Position numbers and translations under genes: made by a program. Shown one piece after another: positions 4,058 through 6,361 of a stretch of DNA of 6,361 bases. The notes beneath the pieces are model-generated. The model was not told the DNA's origin, searched no databases, and was given only the letters and a program-made list of their open reading frames with translations. Each line of letters begins with the position of its first letter. The first letter of the stretch is position 1. Source of the DNA: Nostoc sp. PCC 7524 (GTDB taxonomy: Bacteria > Cyanobacteriota > Cyanobacteriia > Cyanobacteriales > Nostocaceae); contig NC_019685.1 in NCBI RefSeq assembly GCF_000316645.1, forward strand, positions 1-6,361. The letters run 5' to 3'.

Positions 4058-4609
4058 ATGAAGGTTAACGGCAACGGACGAGCCAAAATACTCACCTCCG
4101 ACGAACTCAGGCGACTGTTTAGCGACGGATTCACCACACCGCGCGATCGCGTTTTGTTTGGCATCTGTCTATTCACCGGTTGCCGCGTTAGTGAAGCTCT
4201 AGCACTCCAAACAACGGACATTAAAGGCGAAACACTAACCTTTAGGAAGTCTACCACCAAAGGGAAACTCAAAACCCGCGTGGTTGACATCCAGCCAGGA
4301 CTAGCCGCACTCATGGCTGACTATCACCCCAAACCGGGAACCCTGTTCCCTGGCATGAGGGGAGTCAGCGATAGGCTCACGCGATACGCGGCGGATAAAA
4401 TCTTGCGCGATGCAGCCAAAAGAATCGGGCTAGAAGGCATCAGTACCCACAGTTTCCGCCGTACTGCCCTCAACCAAATGTCTAGCGCCGGTATCCCGTT
4501 GCGACACATTCAAGAGATATCCGGTCACAATGACCTTGGCACACTGCAACGCTATCTTGAAGTTACACCCGAACAGCGACGCAAAGCTGTATCCGTGATT
4601 GGCTTCTAA
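4058..4609 (+). CDS. Minimal tyrosine recombinase/integrase (183 aa)
   Basis: A site-specific DNA recombinase consisting of little more than the catalytic domain. Visible active-site residues are Arg43 in TGCRVSEAL, a beta-hairpin lysine (Lys68 or Lys70 in STTKGKLK), His131 and Arg134 in HSFRR, His157 in SGHNDLGT, and the nucleophile Tyr166 in LQRYLEV. The full Arg-Lys-His-Arg-His-Tyr set is intact, so the enzyme should be active. The family is usually about 300 aa because of an N-terminal core-binding domain, and only about 10 residues precede the catalytic fold here. ATG 4058 is the only start before an upstream in-frame TAA (4043). AAGGG lies very close to it, so the ribosome-binding site is poor. 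On a plasmid it probably resolves multimers or mediates integration; its site is unknown, perhaps the palindrome cluster just downstream. Confidence 0.92.
   Translation: MKVNGNGRAKILTSDELRRLFSDGFTTPRDRVLFGICLFTGCRVSEALALQTTDIKGETLTFRKSTTKGKLKTRVVDIQPGLAALMADYHPKPGTLFPGMRGVSDRLTRYAADKILRDAAKRIGLEGISTHSFRRTALNQMSSAGIPLRHIQEISGHNDLGTLQRYLEVTPEQRRKAVSVIGF
4143..4150. repeat. HIP1 site GCGATCGC
   Basis: Third HIP1 octamer, early in the recombinase gene. Confidence 0.8.
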
Positions 4610-4682
4610 TGTACGCCAACGCTGTTTAGACCCCTATGGGTGCTAAAAAAAGACGCAGCCTAAACACACGCTCTACACTTGA

Positions 4683-4701
4683 GGATACTTTTAAAGTATC
4701 C
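4683..4701. repeat. Perfect 19-bp palindrome GGATACTTT-T-AAAGTATCC
   Basis: Nine-base arms around one central base, 74 bp after the recombinase stop. It is the longest of the cluster and a candidate binding site for a dimeric protein. Confidence 0.75.
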
Positions 4702-4760
4702 ATCGGTTCTAGAACTCTGCACACGTTCCGGACTTTGGAAACGTTATACCTTTCCCTGTG

Positions 4761-4776
4761 TTGCAGAATGCTGCAA
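4761..4776. repeat. Hairpin TTGCAG-AATG-CTGCAA
   Basis: A 6-bp perfect stem with a 4-base loop, followed on the + strand by TATTTCTT. It could act as a weak terminator for the recombinase transcript, though the stem is short and lies about 150 nt after the stop codon. Confidence 0.4.
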
Positions 4777-4786
4777 TATTTCTTCG

Positions 4787-4800
4787 ACAAGTTAACTTGT
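4787..4800. repeat. Perfect 14-bp palindrome ACAAGTTAACTTGT
   Basis: Uninterrupted 7+7 self-complementary sequence with no loop, which favours a protein-binding site over an RNA hairpin. A related CTTGTTAACT occurs in the left inverted-repeat arm at 53-62. Confidence 0.65.
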
Positions 4801-4866
4801 GACTGGTTTAATATTTTCTCAAATTGCCCCAAAACAACACGCCTAAATCCTTAGACGTTTCTGTGG

Positions 4867-4881
4867 AAACCTATTAGGTTT
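4867..4881. repeat. Palindrome AAACCTA-T-TAGGTTT
   Basis: Perfect 7+1+7 inverted repeat followed by TT. It lies in a GTGGAAACC-ATTA context that is repeated imperfectly at 4983-4996. Confidence 0.55.
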
Positions 4882-4903
4882 TTATCGCCGTTGTTTTAGT
4901 GGT

Positions 4904-4918
4904 AAACCCAAAGGGTTT
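4904..4918. repeat. Hairpin AAACCC-AAA-GGGTTT
   Basis: Perfect 6+3+6 inverted repeat with a short loop, 22 bp after the previous palindrome and using the same AAACC/GGTTT bases. Confidence 0.55.
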
Positions 4919-4948
4919 GTATATTCTTGTATGAAGTTCGACTCTGAG

Positions 4949-5075
4949 GGTTAAGAAGAATGGCTCGCCGAATTTTTTACAAGTGGAAACCGATTAAAGG
5001 TTAAGGGTCAATCGGGACGATGAATATTTTCTAATTGTGACCTTCTCCATCTAATAAGCTTTCTTTGGGGTTAAG
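4949..5075 (+). repeat. Three GGTTAAG direct repeats, iteron-like
   Basis: GGTTAAG occurs at 4949-4955, 4999-5005 and 5069-5075, and again as CTTAACC/GGTTAAG in the large inverted repeat (31-37 and 154-160). The spacing (50 and 70) is wider than in classical iterons, so a role as a binding site for the replication-type protein is only a suggestion. Confidence 0.3.
4960..5004 (+). CDS. Possible 14-aa basic micro-ORF
   Basis: ATG 4960 with GAGGG 9 nt upstream encodes MARRIFYKWKPIKG, preceded by a 7-codon frame (MKFDSEG, 4931-4954). Both stop within the GGTTAA of the repeats. No rightward gene follows, so a leader role is unlikely. Confidence 0.15.
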   Translation: MARRIFYKWKPIKG

Positions 5076-5229
5076 GTCGAAGAAAGTACTACGCATGATC
5101 TGCATACGATCTCTATTGCCAAAAAGCCGCGACCCTATAGGCTCTCGGTCATGCTGCACTAGTTCGTGTCGATCACTATACTGGTTGCCGCAGCATTTCA
5201 CGCTAAAAAAAAATTCTTAAAAATGTCCT

Positions 5230-6351
5230 TCATATCTCGCCAGAGTGGCAACCTATTACAAAACGGTTGCCTACCCGACCGGCTCGATTTTCGCTGAAGT
5301 GGCACTGTGACAGTTTGAAATGGTACTTCCGCCGTGCTGCTGACATCGTTGTTAGGGTGAATTGTTCGCGGTAGATGTTGCACCGATTCATGAACACCTT
5401 GTCACCCACTTTGAATAATCGACCGTCAAATTCAGTCGCGTCAATTTGGTAAGTGTTGGGCTGTCTCTTTTTGGCTCCAGGGGCAATGCCATCAGAAAAC
5501 ACAACCGCGTCACCCATAACTTGATAACCGATATCAGTTTTGGTTCCAGTGAAAGCCCAAAATTCAGACGCGTCATTATTCCGAGCGTGCCGGAGTTGAT
5601 TGTACTCAATTTTGGCTTGGCAAAGTTGACGGCGATTCATGCCCAGCTGCTTTTGATGTCGTCGCACTGTGCGCTTGTGAATACCCAACTCACAGCTGAC
5701 AGCTTTTTGAGATGTACCATAGTGGATGAAACTTTTTGAGACGAATATCCGCGACGAACTAATGTGAAGTACACAAGGTACTTCCCCCTCTGGCGATTTA
5801 AGAGAGGATTGCCTTGTGTCCTTCACTAGCTCGTTCGGGTGTGGCGCTCCAAAAAGTTTTCTGTACTCTGGTTTAAGTTGTCTGTTGGCCGCATAGCGGC
5901 TCTTTTGTTGAAAGCTTTGTGTGACTATGCCAGTGGTCAGTGAGCGTAAATCGCTTAACACTTGGACTAAAGGCACTACTGCAACATCACCCCATCTTTT
6001 TAAATTTAGGTTGTAACAAACTTGAAACATACCGCCCAAGTAGACGGTTATCATTCCTGCTTTAATTTTGTAGCGGCGGAATGCTCCTATTTTTTTTCCA
6101 TCCTGTAACCAACGGTAAACAGACTTATCACTACAATCTAAGAACGTCTGTACTACAGGCAATGGCAATGTTAAATGACCAGACCCATCCTTATCAAGCG
6201 CTCGACACAAATACCACAACCGCGCACAAGGTTCTCGACCAATGCGAGTGTGTACCCTGACCGTGTAAGTGCCAAGAATTATTTCAGTTTGTAGTTCCCT
6301 TGTAAGCAGGGTTAGTGATACATTTGTATTTAAGCTTTCTGGGCTGATCAT
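5230..6351 (-). CDS. Probable plasmid replication initiator with two helix-turn-helix regions (373 aa)
   Basis: A basic, soluble protein with two helix-turn-helix-like segments: residues about 63-94 (PLPVVQTFLDCSDKSVYRWL, then a basic KKIGAFRRYK wing) and about 212-236 (GTSQKAVSCELGIHKRTVRR). The C-terminal third is basic, with several Arg/Lys/His clusters. There is no transmembrane segment, no relaxase HUH motif, no Walker motif and no serine-recombinase motif. Its size, leftward orientation beside non-coding palindromic DNA, and status as the only large DNA-binding protein make it the best initiator candidate. From memory it fits the cyanobacterial RepA type of small Nostoc plasmids such as pDU1; I could not verify this. 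The ATG at 6351 is 10 nt from the window edge and the frame stays open to it (codons CAT TTC CAA), so a longer N-terminus is possible. If it is not Rep, it is a transcription regulator. Confidence 0.6.
   Translation of the reverse strand: MISPESLNTNVSLTLLTRELQTEIILGTYTVRVHTRIGREPCARLWYLCRALDKDGSGHLTLPLPVVQTFLDCSDKSVYRWLQDGKKIGAFRRYKIKAGMITVYLGGMFQVCYNLNLKRWGDVAVVPLVQVLSDLRSLTTGIVTQSFQQKSRYAANRQLKPEYRKLFGAPHPNELVKDTRQSSLKSPEGEVPCVLHISSSRIFVSKSFIHYGTSQKAVSCELGIHKRTVRRHQKQLGMNRRQLCQAKIEYNQLRHARNNDASEFWAFTGTKTDIGYQVMGDAVVFSDGIAPGAKKRQPNTYQIDATEFDGRLFKVGDKVFMNRCNIYREQFTLTTMSAARRKYHFKLSQCHFSENRAGRVGNRFVIGCHSGEI
5247..5271. repeat. Hairpin GGCAACC / GGTTGCC at the 3' end of the replication-type gene
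   Basis: Perfect 7-bp stem with an 11-nt loop inside the last codons. A further GGTTGCC at 5183-5189 could pair with the same GGCAACC instead, so two alternative structures are possible. In the leftward transcript a T-run follows more than 30 nt later, too far for a standard terminator. Confidence 0.4.
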
Positions 6352-6361
6352 TTGGAAATGT

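Larger units (their letters stand above)
4610..5229. other. Non-coding, palindrome-rich region between the convergent recombinase and replication-type genes
   Basis: No convincing gene is present. Short frames on both strands across 4626-4854 mostly mirror the palindromes and have no ribosome-binding site. The left half (4683-4918) holds five perfect palindromes, and the right half (4949-5075) holds three GGTTAAG motifs. An A-run (about 5205-5213) lies just past the 3' end of the leftward gene, giving its transcript a T-run but without an adjacent GC stem. Candidate roles are a recombination site, a secondary origin or a structured RNA. Confidence 0.5.

Noticed and set aside
4626..4854. Frames of 68 (leftward) and 72 (rightward) codons after the recombinase
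   Set aside because: They are mutual shadows across perfect palindromes, have no Shine-Dalgarno, and I recognise no motif. A real gene is not excluded but not supported.
5388..5739. Frames on both strands within the 373-aa replication-type gene
   Set aside because: Fully inside a long frame with two helix-turn-helix regions; no independent support.
1..6361. CRISPR array, tRNA, rRNA, insertion sequence or toxin-antitoxin pair
   Set aside because: No regularly spaced long repeats, no cloverleaf with a CCA end, no transposase or terminal repeats, and the partner of the 61-aa ribbon-helix-helix protein is a coiled coil with no toxin fold visible.

Overview
The window looks like a small cyanobacterial replicon, most likely a plasmid of a filamentous Nostoc/Anabaena-type strain. 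Three copies of the HIP1 octamer GCGATCGC (1829, 3771, 4143), far more than chance predicts in 6.4 kb, point to cyanobacteria. The AT-rich intergenic DNA, the many palindromes and the gene content (replication-type protein, solo tyrosine recombinase, two ribbon-helix-helix proteins, FtsK/HerA-type ATPase, tiny unknown proteins) fit a plasmid or plasmid-like element. Circularity cannot be shown, but if the ends join, the 5' end of the replication-type gene abuts the large inverted repeat at 22-170.

Layout, left to right. 1-567 is non-coding, AT-rich DNA with a long imperfect inverted repeat (22-170) and smaller hairpins. 568-2677 is a compact leftward operon, transcribed in the order 110-aa protein, stem-loop, 69-75-aa protein, 66-aa protein, 49-aa membrane protein, 377-aa membrane-anchored ATPase. 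The last four genes overlap at their joints (TAATG, TAATG, then 11 nt). 2669-2765 is a divergent control region with overlapping -35 boxes and nested inverted GTGTA half-sites. Rightward from 2773 come a ribbon-helix-helix protein and a coiled-coil protein joined by an ATGA overlap, then a second ribbon-helix-helix/coiled-coil gene (3333-3686) embedded in an array of TAGAC repeats. 4058-4609 is a minimal tyrosine recombinase. 4610-5229 is non-coding, with five perfect palindromes in 236 bp and three spaced GGTTAAG motifs. 5230-6351 (leftward) is a two-helix-turn-helix protein, probably the replication initiator.

The most striking observation is at the end of the second ribbon-helix-helix gene. 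A heptamer of the canonical -1 slippery pattern (G GGA AAA, 3665-3671) lies 6 nt before a perfect 9-bp GC-rich stem that contains the zero-frame stop, and 6 nt after a GGAGGA Shine-Dalgarno-like element. The -1 frame then runs 68 codons without a conventional start near its beginning, and it keeps the TAGAC repeats in the same codon phase (Ile/Leu-Asp-Asn/Lys). The locus therefore either makes 117-aa and 181-aa proteins by programmed frameshifting, or carries a recent single-base frameshift.

Working model (inference): the replication-type protein and recombinase handle copying and multimer resolution; the ribbon-helix-helix/coiled-coil proteins act in partition or regulation, with the TAGAC array as their likely DNA target; and the leftward operon encodes an uncharacterised membrane-associated DNA-translocating or packaging module.
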